Shown piece after piece: positions 16,601 through 29,859 of a stretch of 49,292 nt of DNA. The stretch covers positions 1 through 49,292 of the forward strand of contig CAMVSQ010000007.1 of assembly GCA_947170225.1 (NCBI GenBank), given 5' to 3'. The notes under the pieces are model-generated. The model was not told where the DNA came from. It ran no database searches and saw only the letters and a program-made list of their open reading frames with translations. The stretch is from an uncultured bacterium (GTDB lineage Bacteria; Patescibacteriota; Gracilibacteria; Absconditabacterales; Absconditicoccaceae). The position numbers and the translations under genes are program-made. Numbering within the stretch: the stretch's first letter is position 1; each line of letters starts with the position of its first letter.

Positions 16601-19600
16601 TTATCTCCTATATACCTCCAGACTCTCTGTAAAGATCTCTGCTCATGGAGGCAAAGTTTTCCACAAATCTGGGCTATACTCAATCAGTACTGCTGCTCAT
16701 TCTATTATTTTCTGTCTTCTTTGTCTCAAAACTGCTTGTGTTGAAGTATTTGTCACAGTAAACCGAGAATTTAGTTGAGATCTCCTAGAATTCATCACAT
16801 TTTCAATTCCATCTCAAATCAAAACTCATTTTACATGCAATCATCCCCATGCACATCGATATTCGTTTTCATCTGTATTTCTCAGTAATTCACCAGCGTT
16901 AAATCAACTCAAAGCTACATATATTCACTGTACCACTTGTCATCATTTTACACAGCGTTTTTTTGAATCTTCTCATGCATCTTTAAACGACATTTTCTTA
17001 TCTGTCACTACCATTGCATATTGCAAAACATTTCATTCAATTTCTACATCCATTCATTCCACTACGATAGTATACGCAGATGTGAAATTTTGGATATTTT
17101 CTTGTTTTAGTACCAGTGTTCCCTTTCACTTTATGAAATAAATTGATTGATTTGGTACTTTTTTTACTTGTGTTATATTGCTTCCAAAAATAGCTTTCAA
17201 AGTTTTTCCATTTATCTTGAAATCAGTTTTTAGTTCGACGGCCAATTTTTCATATTTGTTTTTAAATTCATCAAATTTTGATTTTACATCAGTCTCTACT
17301 GCATAGTCATTGTTGTCAATATTTATAGTACTAGACAGGTCAGTTTTGTCCAAAAGCTGTTTACCAGCCATATCCAAAAAGTCGTCCAAGAATTTTTTAT
17401 TGTTTGTAGCTATAGGATTGACTCCAAATGTACTAATTTGCATCATATAAGGTCTAGTGATAGCAAAATCTACTTCACACACCGCACCAAATCTCTCTCA
17501 CTTTTTCCAACTTCAGTCATTTGTGTCACAGTATTTGTATTCTACCTTTTCCAGTACCAATTTATATTCTCCATATTCTTGCATTCCATTTCCATCAGTC
17601 AGTGCATTTATTGAACTAATATTTGCACCATCAGATGTAGTACGATGACTATCTTTAAAATAATCATAAATTTTATAGTCATCAAAATTTGTATTAAAAC
17701 ACTCTTGTTTAAATGTTTGGATTGCTTGTTCTCATTGTGTGTGTGTTCCATTGTAAACTCCAAAATAACACATCATCTTGTCATCTTCATCATCCAGTAG
17801 CAGAGTTCTTCATTCATAACCTTTTCTACAAGCTCATTCATCCACTACTCTTTGTGTATCACTTATCCACAACCTTCGCCAAAATGGCATAATTTCATTA
17901 TTCATCACAGAAATAGGCGTATCTGTGTACAGACATTGTGCAGGTTCATAAACAAAATTTCCATTTTTGATTATTTTACAGTTTTTACATATATCTCATT
18001 TATATTTATCTGATGAAATTCTAGGAGCTACATCATTTAGCCAATTACCGATAGTATACGGTCTTCCTCGAGACAAAAAGCTAAAATCACATTCTTCTCC
18101 ATCTTCAATTATTCCATTTCCACATACTCCATAAAATCCATAACCTAAACCAATTTTTTTCTTACATGCAGGATTTGTAGTAGTCTCTCCATCAATATAA
18201 CAAGCTACAGTATAATTATTGCTCAATTGCTCATCATAAGTATAATTACATGTATAAGCAAAGCTAGAAGCGTTTTGAGTTTCACCTATCCTTCCATTTC
18301 CACAGTCAATTTTGATAGAATTTGCTACATATCCATTGGATGTTTTACATGTAAATCTCATTTTTCATTTATCATTTTCATCTAATTCCACTATAGATCA
18401 TGGAGATGATATAGATTCACATTTGTAATCTTGCTCTCCATAGTGAACCACTGCATCATCACATATTTTTCCACATCACGATTCAGAGCAATATTCTATA
18501 CATGCTGTATTTACTATAGTATCTGTCACGATACTCATACAATTATTTGCACAGTGCTGTCATGGCAATAATCATTCCGAACTTGCTGTATCACATACTT
18601 CATTTTGTGTAATCAAACCATCTCCACAACTCAAAGGCTCGTTGATAGTCACTGATGTAGAAATTGTTTGCGAATCTCCATACACAAATCTAATATTTGG
18701 CGATATTGTTTGGAAATTTTTTGGTCAAACAACTTTGGTAAATCTATATGTTGTAGGTCTTCATGGCACCAAAGAAACTTCTTGAAAATATCGATTTTCA
18801 TTTCCATGAGAAACCACTAAATTTCAGTTTTGTACTATATTTCCACTATTTATTAGTGTAATTTCTAATTTCACTTCATCACCTGAAACTGCTCTAATTT
18901 TTGTAGCAGAATCATTCATTTCTGGTCTAGTCAAATTTGTCACCACACTAGACATACTTCACGAAAAATATGAATTAATTTTTCCAGTCAATACGGCTAC
19001 ATCATCTGTAGTAGTCAGTTGCTCATCTACAGTAGATATAGTTGATTTAAAAGTAAATTCAGTACCAGCAGGACTATTTGTCGCCATATGTCATGTAATT
19101 ACAAGTGTTCAATTTGCTCATACATTTAATTTGTCCAAATTCCACTTATATGTATTGGCAGAAACTTGTGTAAATCATGTCAATGATGTAGTATCCATCA
19201 CCATAATATTTGGCAGATCTACTACCACAGAAGCATCATTTGCCACATCTTGTCCATTGTTTCCATAAGATATTTTGTAAATCATTGCATCTCCATTAAA
19301 ACTAGGATCTACTGACAATTTTTGTGCAGAAATATGTACATTTGGAAATCATAAAACCGTTCATGAAGCCAAAGAATTATCATTTCATGTAAAAAATTGG
19401 TTTCAATCCATCACTATAAACGCAGAATTTACAAATTCTGTCCCCACTGGAAATAAAGTGTCCATTGTACCAGATATTTTCAATACCATTTCTTGTCCTG
19501 GATTTATATTTCAAATAGCAAATTCATACTGATTTGAAATTCCATTGTAAATATATGGTATTACTTGCGTTCAGTTCAATATTCAGTAGTTTGAAAACGT

Positions 19601-20149
19601 CAAAACATTACTTGGCCACACATCTATCACTTTCACATTTTCAGCTCTAGCAGAACCCACATTTTTTACCAAAATTTCAAACAAAACAGTGTCTCATGTC
19701 ACTTTGGGACTAGGTCCAGACATAATTTTTTTTATCTCTACATCAGAAATTGGGTTTACTACTCATGTAGCTACTCCACTATCTCATTCAATCAGTTTAG
19801 CAATCACAGTCAATGGCAAAAATTCTTGAGCAACTTCTCTTGTGGTCACCACCGCTTGAAATGTTGTTCATGAATTTATCAACCAATATGGTTGCTCTCC
19901 ATTTTGTACTTGCAAAAGATTGCGTGGAGGTATCGTAGCAGACACAAATTTCAATTCTTCTGGCAATTCAAATTGAATTTTTGAATTTTGACTAACCGCT
20001 CCAGAAATAGATATACTAAATTCTACATCACTTCACGATATAGCATACTGTTCGCTCGGAGTCAAATTTATCAAAATCTCATCTGCGGTAGCAAAAGCAG
20101 TCCCAAATGCTGTAAACAAAATTCATAATATAGTAAATAATTTTTTCAT
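16601..20149 (-). CDS. Large secreted DUF11/Cys-rich protein
   Basis: 1182 aa, continuous only with UGA = Gly. Signal peptide MKKLFTILGILFTAFGTAFA; then DUF11-like beta domains typical of surface stalks (SGPSPKVTGDTVLFEILVKN, later ENVKVIDVWPSNV). From about residue 510, repeats of the form CGDGLITQNEVCD and CGNGIIEDGEECD (DUF4215-like, Cys-rich) with many further cysteines. The C-terminal 400 residues are mixed alpha/beta, rich in Lys, with no membrane anchor. It is the third gene of an operon (31-bp gap). A role as an exported adhesin or contact protein is inferred. Confidence 0.88.
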
Positions 20150-20180
20150 CTTTTCTTTATTTTAGAGCTAAATATTTTTT

Positions 20181-23100
20181 TTATCTTACAATTCATGTAG
20201 CCACAATTCTACCACTCTTTCATGGTAATAAAGGAGTACTAAAACGCCATTTGATTGTAGTTCCATTGGCAGTATTTGTTATATCACTGGCACTAGGATT
20301 TGCAGACACAAACTGTATCATTGCTGGCCAATAATCTACTATAGTATAATTTGTCAGCGGTACATTTCCATTGTTTGTATAAACTATAGTATATGTCACA
20401 GTTTCCCCATGAGACACATATTCTTTGTCCACAGTCTTTGTGATAGAAAGTTTCAACTCAGGACTAGCAATCACCTGAAATGGATAGTCGTCATACAATT
20501 CATGAGTAGATCCTCATTCTACATAGGTCAATTTTCCAGTATTTACATAAGGTCAAACACAAGCAGGATTGTTTGCCACATGAGCAAAAATTTTGAAACT
20601 AAATGATTGTCCAGCCGCCAAAACTCAATTATTGAGGTTTGGATCCACATTTATTCAAAAATTATTGTTATTTACATTTGTCTTTTCTCATTCTGAAGTT
20701 GATCATCTAGCATTTGTTCAGTTTGCAGAATTTCAAGCACTTCATACATAACGCCAACGAAGGTGTGAAACTTCTTGGACTGTAGTTCCTGTCCATCCAT
20801 CATAGATGATACAAGTCTCGTTATCTGGCCAAATATCATCTACATAAATATTTGAAATAGGATTTGGCCCACGATTTGTCACAGAAATAGTAAATTCCAA
20901 TCCAGTTTCTCATGGATACATAGTTGTTTTGTTTCCAGTTTTGTCAAAAACTACTGTAGATGCTGTTGATTGTGGTCTAATAGCCAAAACTTGACTAGAC
21001 AATGTATTTCATCATACAAACTTGAAATATCATGTATTTAGATACGATGTAGTATTACTACAATTTAATCAGACCACTCATCATGATTTTATTTCTGCCA
21101 CTACCAGCATATATCCACCTTGTCATGGATTTAATTTAAAATCTTTGTAAAGTACTCTATCCATTCATCACTGCTGCATTCATGTTATAGGTCAACTATA
21201 CGAAACTCCACTTGGCAAATGTATGCTCGATGATACATATTTGACACACGGTGGCAAAACATCTCGTACCTGTCATGTAGCAGCTACTGTACCAGAATTT
21301 CAGAAACTTACTTTGTAAGTTATCTGATTTCATGGCTGTACTGTGATTGTATTTGTAGTAAAACCTATATTTCCATATTTCTGCTCTTTCAAAATATATG
21401 GCACTGGATTTCCAGATATTATAGCACAATCATTTGCCCCAGATGTAAATGCACAGTTTGTCAATTCATTAAATGAAAATCCATCTCTCAATCTTCCTGT
21501 CAGATAGACAATGGCTGTCTGATTTGGATTTAGATTAAAATTGTAATATTTGAAATTATACTGTCCATGTGTATCTGTCCATCCAGTAAACAAATAGTTT
21601 GCCACTCACTGGATACTACTAGATACATATTGCAAAGCTCTTGGCATAGTATCCAAAATATAAGCATTAGTAGCTACTCCAGATCAAATATTTTTCAGAG
21701 TAATTTTGTAAGATACTAAATCTCATGCCACCAAATTTCCAGCGGACAAAAGCTCTTTTGTGATTGTCAATTTCGGATTTTGTGGTGCCTGAGGCCTTAC
21801 AGCCACAACCTGACTAGACAATGTATTTCATCATACAAATTTGAAATATCATGTATTTGTATATGAATATACATTTTGACAGCTAATCATTCAATTCATT
21901 CCTGTTCATCTAACTTGTGCTTGAACCAACATATATCCTCATTGTCCTGGATTTAGTCTGAAATTAGAGTATTTTACCATCGTCTGATTTCAAGCATTCA
22001 CTGGTCATACTGTAGGTCAGTTATATGATACACCATTTGGCAGATGTATACTTGATGAAATATAATTTACACATGGTGGCAATATATCCCAAACCTCTCA
22101 TGTTGCGGCCACAGTTCCTGAATTTCCAAAATTTACCTTATATGTTATCTGTTCTCATATTTGTACATTTATTTGGTTTGAAGTGAAGTTTGCCATACCT
22201 CATGTTTTTTGTTGTTTTAATAAGTATGGTACTGGAGATCAAGGCTTTGTAGTTATTACACTAGCTGTACAGTATGCAGTAGGTTTTGTTCAGTTTGTTT
22301 GCCCGTTGTAGTTATTTTGTACTGTCAATGTCAAATTAAATGCTCATACTGTAGTATATGTATGATTCAAAGTAAATACAGGATTACTTTGATTTTGTCC
22401 ATCCCCAAATGCTAAATTTGTATATTTAGCCCAATTTGGTTTTGTTCAATTTATTGTCGTATTTAGCGGAATTGTTCATTGGTTTGGATTTACTGTCAAT
22501 GTACAGCTTGGTGTCATAAGTTGACAGTTTGAATTACATCAATTTCCAAAATTTCCACTTCCTGGATCACATTGTTCATTACTTTGTAATATTCCATCTC
22601 AACAATAAGGTGTTGGAGGTGGTGTCGTTGTAATTACATTAATGCTACAATAAGCCACTGGTCTAATAGCTCATGTCCTTATTGGAGTAATGATATTTCT
22701 GACTGTTCATGTCAAATAAAATGTTCATACTGTACTATATGTATGATTTTGTGGAAATGATACTGGATCCCATCCATTTCATATATTTTGTCCATCTCCA
22801 AAATTTAAATTAGTAATTCTTGCCCACCATCAGTTGGTAGTTCAATTGATAGAAGTAGTCAATGGAATATTTCATTGATTTGGATTAGCTGTCAATGTAC
22901 AGTTTGGTGTCATCAATTTACAATTACTATTACATCCATTCCCAAAATTTCCACTTCCTGGATCACAGTCCTCACTTGCCAGATTTATTATTCAGTCTCC
23001 ACAGTAGGGTGCAGGAGTATTTGGTACTAACTGACATGAAGCATTACAAGTATATCCAGAAGGGATACTTGACGCCAAATTTGGATCACATTGCTCATAA

Positions 23101-23795
23101 GTTGTATTTAATATTCAATCTCAACATCGACGGATAACATTTTTCTGACACTCTACTATAGCTCTATTATTACTTGTCGTATTCAAATTATTATCACTGT
23201 CATATAATGTTATTGTTCTAAATTCAGCATCTCAATATCAATTTCATCAAATAGCTGTTGGTGTATTTGGATGTGTTCAGTTTGACCTATAATTAGGTAT
23301 AGTAAATGATGTATTATACGGAGCTCAACCATTTGCTATATATGGTGTATCAAAAAGCCAATTTTCCGCAAAAATTGCTCAATTAACCTCTTCTGCAGTT
23401 GTTATATGTCTAACTGTTTGTCATGTATTTACTTTCCAATTTATACTCTGCAAATAATCTCTATTAAAAATAACAAATCAATTTCCAGCAGTTCAACCAT
23501 TAGAATTATTATATAGCAAATAATTTCACCTTGTCAGTATTTTATAATTCCATATATACAATGGTCAAGGGTTAGAACTTGGATTTGTAAAATTATCTAA
23601 ATATATTCCATATTTTCAATTATACACCTCATTCCAAACAACCTCATCACAACTTTGTGAAAATCGATAAGAATCAGGTTTACTATTCCATTCTGATTGC
23701 GATATTCATATAACTTCAGCATTAGAAAATCATATCACCGATATTAAAGCCACGATGCATCAGAATAAATAAGAAATAATTTTTTTTATTTTCAT
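20181..23795 (-). CDS. Large secreted PKD/DUF11/Cys-rich protein
   Basis: 1204 aa. Signal peptide ([20 protein letters not shown]). Three Cys-rich units ([16 protein letters not shown] and relatives, each ending in GNGCNSNC) alternate with two PKD-like domains (LNFGDGQN, then NHTYSTVGTF). From about residue 570 there are at least four DUF11-like domains with the internal-repeat signature [20 protein letters not shown] and [20 protein letters not shown]. The last domain ends [20 protein letters not shown]. The design is a long extracellular stalk. Middle gene of the operon; gap to each neighbour is about 30 bp. No LPXTG or terminal helix is seen, so how it stays on the surface is unclear. Confidence 0.88.
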
Positions 23796-23825
23796 TGCCG
23801 TAAATATAAATTAAATAAATAATAT

Positions 23826-26800
23826 CTAAGGTCTTCAACCTCCTCAATTACCAGTATTGGATCAACCACTTCACGATCATCATCAGACACCTCATCACTG
23901 TCATGTATTTCATCAACCAGTTCATGTTCACTCTCAAGTAGTTCATTCTTGATTTGTTTGACCTCAGTATCATGAATCTTCAGAACCTTCTATTTTTCCA
24001 CCCAAAATATTTACCTTAGCACTTACATCATTTTGATTCAATGATTCTGTCTTTGTCAGAGTCTGTCCATCTACTCAAACTTCTAATACATTATCTTCTG
24101 GATTATCTGGATTATCTGGATTGTCGTTTCCTGGTTTATTAGCTATTGTAAGTTTTCACAATTGTACTCATACAGATTCATTAGCACATTCTCACAATAG
24201 ATAAAATACGTATCTCGTTTCTATTTTAACTTTTTTACCAAAAATGTCAATATTTTTTCATTGTAATAAATCATACAATTGTGCATCTGTTATCTCTACA
24301 TCTGTACCAATTTGTTCTTTAATTCTTTCTCATATTGATTTTTTCAAAATATTTCTATGAATTTCTGTTTTCTCTAAATTCTTTTTAAACCATTCTTTTG
24401 TGGTTTCTAAACGAGATTCTTCAATATCATAAAGAATACCAAGATAATCTGTTGCTCAAATTCTTGTCATAGAATATCAGTAAGCTTGATCTAATTGCTG
24501 TCTTACTAATATATTATCTGTAGAGCTGACATGTCCACGTTTATAAAAAGCTGTCATACCAACTAGATTTGCATCTGTAATTCTATCTACCTTACCATCT
24601 CAAATTTGATTTAATAGTTTTGCCCTATAAGATTCACCTTCTAATGGGAATTTGATAGATTTATCGTATCACATCAATGTCTCATAATTTGTTCATCTCT
24701 TTTTTGCTAGGTTTTCAAGTCATTTTTTAGAATCTGTTCAGTTTACCAAAGAGAATATCATCTTAAATCTATCTACTACGAAAACTTTTTCATTTATATC
24801 GCTGACACCATTTACATAATTTTTGATACTTTGTAATTTTTGGTCTGTTGATGCGTCCAACATTTTTTGTATTTTTTTGAATGCATCAATATAATCAGAT
24901 TCATTTACAATATCTTCATCAAGATCACAGGTAGCTTCCATAAATTCTACATATGATATCCATTTTCCATTATCAAGTTTTTCTAATGATTTCTCAAATT
25001 GCTTAAATGGATCTTCTGTTTGTCAGAACCAATTCTCTACGTTATATTCGTGAGTTTCTTGTGTGGTTTCTGTTGTTGTGCTAGGTACAAACTCAAATCA
25101 AGGTACATTTTCAAGATGTCATGCTGAATTATATTCTGAGATTGTTTCACCATTTATTTTATTATTTCCACATCCATCAATTCATTTTCATCAAATTCAT
25201 CAAATCATAAGATATACAGCAAAATCATCAAAATATCTTCTTGTAGCTACAGAGAAGTTTTCTAAATTATTTCATCCCATAGTAAGAGTTTTTCCATCTT
25301 CACTGATAGCGACATTATTTTTCTTATCAGGATTTACATAAATATTAAATAATTCATAAATATTCTTTTTACCATATTTTTGTAATACAGCATCTGTCAC
25401 AGATATTTCAATTTGATTTTTATTATTTGATTTTACTTCTATGTTTGGAATTGAATTTTCAGATAAAGATTGAGCAATAGCATTTTTCATATTTTCAATA
25501 TTATTTGTCTTGATTCATTCACCAATAGGTTTTATTGATTCTCAACTCTTTAATTGAGCATCCATATAATTGTATTTTTCTTTATCTGGTAAATAAATCA
25601 TATTCCATGCAGACAAAGTCGCTTCCAATCATACCGACCATCCAGCACCAAATGCTCATTTAAAATCTCATTGGAATAATTTTTTTGCATCAAAACCTAC
25701 TCAAGCTTGTCCAAATATTCATAATCTCGTTAATTTAGTTCTTCCATCCAATTCTCAGAGATTTTGATTTTTCACTTCTTCTACAATTCCTTTCATGATA
25801 GAGTCTAATAATATTTTTTTATGCTCAGGTTTTTTATCTGGACCAAAAGCTCACATCACATCCAATAAATTTGAAACATTCTCCACACAATTATCCATTT
25901 CTTGTTTGTTGTTTTTCATAAACTTTCTCAAGTTTTTATTTTCTTTATCTGTTCAATTTAAAATATCTTCTATTGATTTTTTTGCTTTTTCTTTGAAGTT
26001 TTCCTTAGTAGTAAAATCTGGATCTTTAAATATTCCATTTTGCAATACATTTCCAAAATTTCTTGCATTTAATTCTATTCATTTTTTGTAATCAGCTTTC
26101 CATCATAATGCTCATTCTATAGCTGCTGAAAAGTATGCTGAGAATTTTTCGTCAGTTTTTCATCCTACTACAATTCATCATCCCACATTTGCTCACAATC
26201 TAGTATAAAGCTGATGAACTGGATTTGCACCATGTATTACAGAATTTTCTACAGCTCTATGATTTAAATCAAAATTAGCTGTCAAATTTGCAATAGGTAT
26301 ATCCAAATGGAAACCTAAACCTCCTTGTAATGGACCAATCAAAGCAATTCTTGGTCAAATTCATGCATCATCTTTGAAAAAATTAAAATCAATATCTACC
26401 GCATCCAAATTATCTACAGTCACTCAAGTCTTGCTATTTATTCAAAATGTTTTTACAATTGTAGGCAAAATTCATCATTCATCCAACCATACTGCCATAT
26501 TTCAAACAAAATTCTTTTGTTCTTGTGCCGACAAAGCTTTAAACCATTTATCAAATTCTTCATTTTTTCATAATTGTGATTCAAATCGATTATTTACTTC
26601 ATCTCTATTTGTAATTAGTTCTTTTATTTCTTGGATTCCTCTGTCTACTATAGACTTTCTCCTGCTATCAGATACCAAATCCTGTATATCCATACTAGAA
26701 TTGTATGATAAACTATTTATTGTTTGCTGGTACAATACCAAAGTTTCTCTATGAGTTACAATGTATTCTCACAATTTATTCATAGTGTACTCTCAATTAA

Positions 26801-29267
26801 ACTCTCTTTCAATATCATTATAACGATCTTCTCATACAGTTTTCATCAATGAAACAAATCATTTTACCAAATCTGCAGTTTTTGGTCAATCAATAATTAC
26901 TTTATAAGATTGTACATTTTCTCTTTTTTCTGTCAAAACATCAGTATTTGCTAATGATACAAATACATCATACATGGCTTGTTCACTTGTCCTTCAATGA
27001 TGTTTTATTCATTTTTCTCATGTATCAACAGTTCAGTCTTTACCAAAATCTGACAAAATCAAAAATGGATTTTTTTTGATTTTTTCTTTATTCATTTCTA
27101 CAAACTTTTTTGTCTTTTGTAATTCTCTAATATCATTAAATACTTTCATTTCATTTATAAATTGTTGCAATTTACCTCTTTCTACATTATTTAATATTTT
27201 TACAAGATTATTTTTTTCATTTACAAATAATTTTTTATTTCTACCAAGCTGTTTCATAGCTTCATTTGAAATATGCTTTCTTTCAAATTTAGTGACTTCT
27301 GGGTTTTCGGACAAAACTTGTGCCAAAGTATTTGCAATACTATTTGGATTGATTTCCAATCTCTGAAATGCTTGTATTAAATTATTATTTTCTTTTCAGT
27401 CCATATAATCAATCAGTGCATCATAATTTGAATCTACAACTTCAGCTGGTACTTCTCAATATTTGTTGTTTTCTAAATTTTTGTATTCGTTTTTTGATTC
27501 TTTCTCTGTTTTTTTCTCTTGTTCTTCCTCTTCAGAAACTGAAGTTCAACTTGTCTCAGTAGAGTTTACTTGCAAACTAGGGTTATCTCCTAAGTTTGGA
27601 TAAATTTCAGGATCTCCTGTAAATTTACTTGATTCTGTATTTAAAGTCAAAAATCAATCTTTTTTTTCATGGTCTCACAGTATTAAATCGTTTGTTTTTT
27701 CATTTTTAATCAATCATATTTTTATATCTGCTGGCAATATAAAAATTTCTTCATTTTGGCTATCTACTTGAGTTTTTATATATTGTTTTAAACTAGGATC
27801 ATATAAAACATTCATAGATTCATTATTTCACAAAGATTTTGGGATATGTAAATAATATTTACCATCACCATTTGTTCTTACGAAGATCTCGCTATTTATA
27901 CCAAGTATTTTCAGTTCATCATTTAAAATTTGTTCAATTTTTTGATAATCTGAATAGTTTTCTTTTTTTTCATTAACAACAGTAATACTAGGTTCTGTTT
28001 CCTTTTTTCCAATCAATAAATTACAAATATTATCGGTTATATCTTTATACTCTTTCTCACCTATTTTTACATACCAATTTCCATCTTCCTTTACCAATTT
28101 TCCTCATGAAAAACTTACATATTTACACTCACCATCTTTAAATGCGGTCAAACTTGCTACATCAAGCCCTGTTAATCAGTTTAAAAATATTCCATCTCCT
28201 CATCCAAATTTTGCCAACGCTGTAGCAACGTCGCTAGTCAAATTTTCCAATTTTGGCAAATTTATAGCTTTAGCTTTGGCTTTATTTTTTTGCTCAACAA
28301 GTTGTTGTGCTTCCTCTACCGTTAAATTTTCTTTTTGTTCAAGATTTTTATCATCTCAAGCCGATTCTATCCTTACAGTGGTTGGCTTGCTACCAGTTTT
28401 TTTTTCTATTTTTTCTCATTTCACTTGAGTGTCTGATCAGTTATTATTTCCTTGATTTGAAACTATTGTTGGATTTTGAGTTGTCTTTGAATTTTCTGTT
28501 ACATTTGTTTCATTTGTTTGTTCTGCTGGTGTTACTTGTTCTCATGCTTTTTTGTTGTTTGTAATATAATTATTTAATGCATTGAATGTTTCGCTTCCCA
28601 TTAGTCAATCTGTTCAAAAACCAGATAAGGCTCATTCTTTGTTTCATCACTTTCAGGGGATATAATTTTCCTTTTTTCAAATTAATAAATATTGTATTTT
28701 TCTAATATCTTCTTTTTTTCAGCTATTTAAACAGTCTACTATATAATCTCTTTCTGTAAAATTAGTCGTTCTAATTGTATTTAGTAAATTTTGTAGCTCC
28801 TCTTTTTTTACCTGACTTTTTATCAATCATTCAATTATAATGCTTTCATTTAAATTTTTTAAATTTGCTTGTTCCTCAATATAGTGTCCTTGTGATATTT
28901 CCTCTGTTGTAGCACTTCATTCTCTTTGTTCCTGAATTGTTTGCTGTAAGTTTCAAAGTTCAATTGTAAAGTTTAATGATTTTAATGCTTCTTCAATGTT
29001 ATTATTATTCGTTTTTATTTCTTTAATTTTTTCAGTATCTAAAATTCTTTTTACATCATTATCTAACCAATTATTAAAATCTATTTCCGTCTTTGATCAT
29101 TCACTATTTAGAAATTCTTGAAAAGATGATTCAACTTTATTGTTGATAGCAGTTTCTGTTTCTTCAGAAAGAATATATTCGTTTCACTCTTTTTTTTCAA
29201 AAACTCCTTTTTCTAGCATCTCTCCCTTTGTTAAATCTTTTACATAGTTTTTTCATTCTACAGCCAT
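23826..29267 (-). CDS. Giant 1813-aa protein of unknown function
   Basis: One continuous frame of 1814 codons with UGA = Gly. It opens without a signal peptide (MAVEGKNYVKDLTKGEMLEK), then a Glu/Asn-rich helical region. Residues ~180-235 resemble a peptidoglycan-binding fold (DIRKIQYLLIG, then FGTDGLMGSETFNALNNYI). A low-complexity T/N/Q/E linker, a helical central part, and about residues 950-1070 with alternating polar/non-polar strands (LGANVGGGIVVGG, FSAYFSAAIEGALG) follow; a similar strand block recurs at about 1175-1225 (GAGWSVGLEATLSAW). The last 60 residues are nearly all Gly, Ser and Thr, mostly encoded by UGA. First gene of the operon. Possibly a secreted effector or cell-envelope protein; the family is not recognised. 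Confidence 0.85.
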
Positions 29268-29316
29268 TTTTAAATAGTTTAGTGTTTAAAATTTCTAAAA
29301 TATTAGATACACTTCA

Positions 29317-29344
29317 ATTTTATCTAAAATTCTATATTTGACAA
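29317..29344 (-). promoter_or_regulatory. Putative promoter of the giant-protein operon
   Basis: TTGTCA (29344-29339), 16-bp spacer, TAAAAT (29322-29317), 50 bp before the ATG. The rest of 29268-29505 is AT-rich with further TATAAT-like boxes on the plus strand (29353, 29396) that may serve the tRNAs. Confidence 0.5.
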
Positions 29345-29505
29345 AAAAATGATATAATTTTAAAAATTTAATTAACCATTTTTTATTTTTTATGATATAA
29401 TATGTGTTTTAAAACAAAAATTTCACTTATCCTTGAAAAAAAAAATCATATTATTAGAATTCTTCAATGTTGCCATTTGTTGACTACAGACTGTCGACCG
29501 ATCGT

Positions 29506-29577
29506 GCCACAATAGTTTATTTGGTAAAACATTCCTCTCGTAAGGGAAAGAGACGAGTTCAAATCTCGTTCGTGGCT
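29506..29577 (+). tRNA. tRNA-Thr (CGU)
   Basis: Acceptor GCCACAA/TCGTGGC (one mismatch), anticodon stem TTCCT/GGGAA with loop CTCGTAA, T arm ACGAG-TTCAAAT-CTCGT. No encoded CCA. Confidence 0.85.
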
Positions 29578-29580
29578 AAT

Positions 29581-29636
29581 TTTGTCATTCTGTGTATCAG
29601 CATTGTCATTCTGAAGCATGGCCGAAAAATCTTTTT
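29581..29636. repeat. Fragment of dispersed palindromic repeat
   Basis: Two direct copies of GTCATTCTG (at 29584 and 29604) between the two Thr tRNAs; only one arm is present. Confidence 0.6.
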
Positions 29637-29639
29637 CAT

Positions 29640-29711
29640 GCCGCTATAGTTTAGGTGGTAAAACGCATCCATGGTAAGGATGAATCACGAGTTCAAATCT
29701 CGATGGCGGCT
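29640..29711 (+). tRNA. tRNA-Thr (GGU)
   Basis: Acceptor GCCGCTA/TGGCGGC, anticodon stem CATCC/GGATG with loop ATGGTAA, T arm CGAG-TTCAAAT-CTCG. No encoded CCA. Confidence 0.9.
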
Positions 29712-29723
29712 AATTCTTTAATA

Positions 29724-29820
29724 TGTCATTCTGAGTTTATGCAGCTACGCTGTACAAAACGAAGAATCTTAAATCATCGCAAATAAGATTCTTCAGTCGT
29801 TTCACTCCTTCAGAATGACA
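29724..29820. repeat. Dispersed palindromic repeat (TGTCATTCTGAG family)
   Basis: TGTCATTCTGAG left end, CAGAATGACA right end, internal GAAGAATCTT and AAGATTCTTC. The first 47 bases are almost identical to the copy at 6534. Confidence 0.88.
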
Positions 29821-29859
29821 CACTGCACATTTATTTTTCTTTTTAATTACTTCTTAATC

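Noticed and set aside
16601-29267. Many short apparent pseudogene fragments on the minus strand
   Set aside because: They join into three uninterrupted frames (each an exact multiple of three) once UGA is Gly; no frameshift is needed.
29338-29358. TTGACA and TATAAT on the plus strand before the Thr tRNAs
   Set aside because: The spacer is only 9 bp, too short for a normal promoter; the second TATAAT at 29396 lacks a good -35 box.
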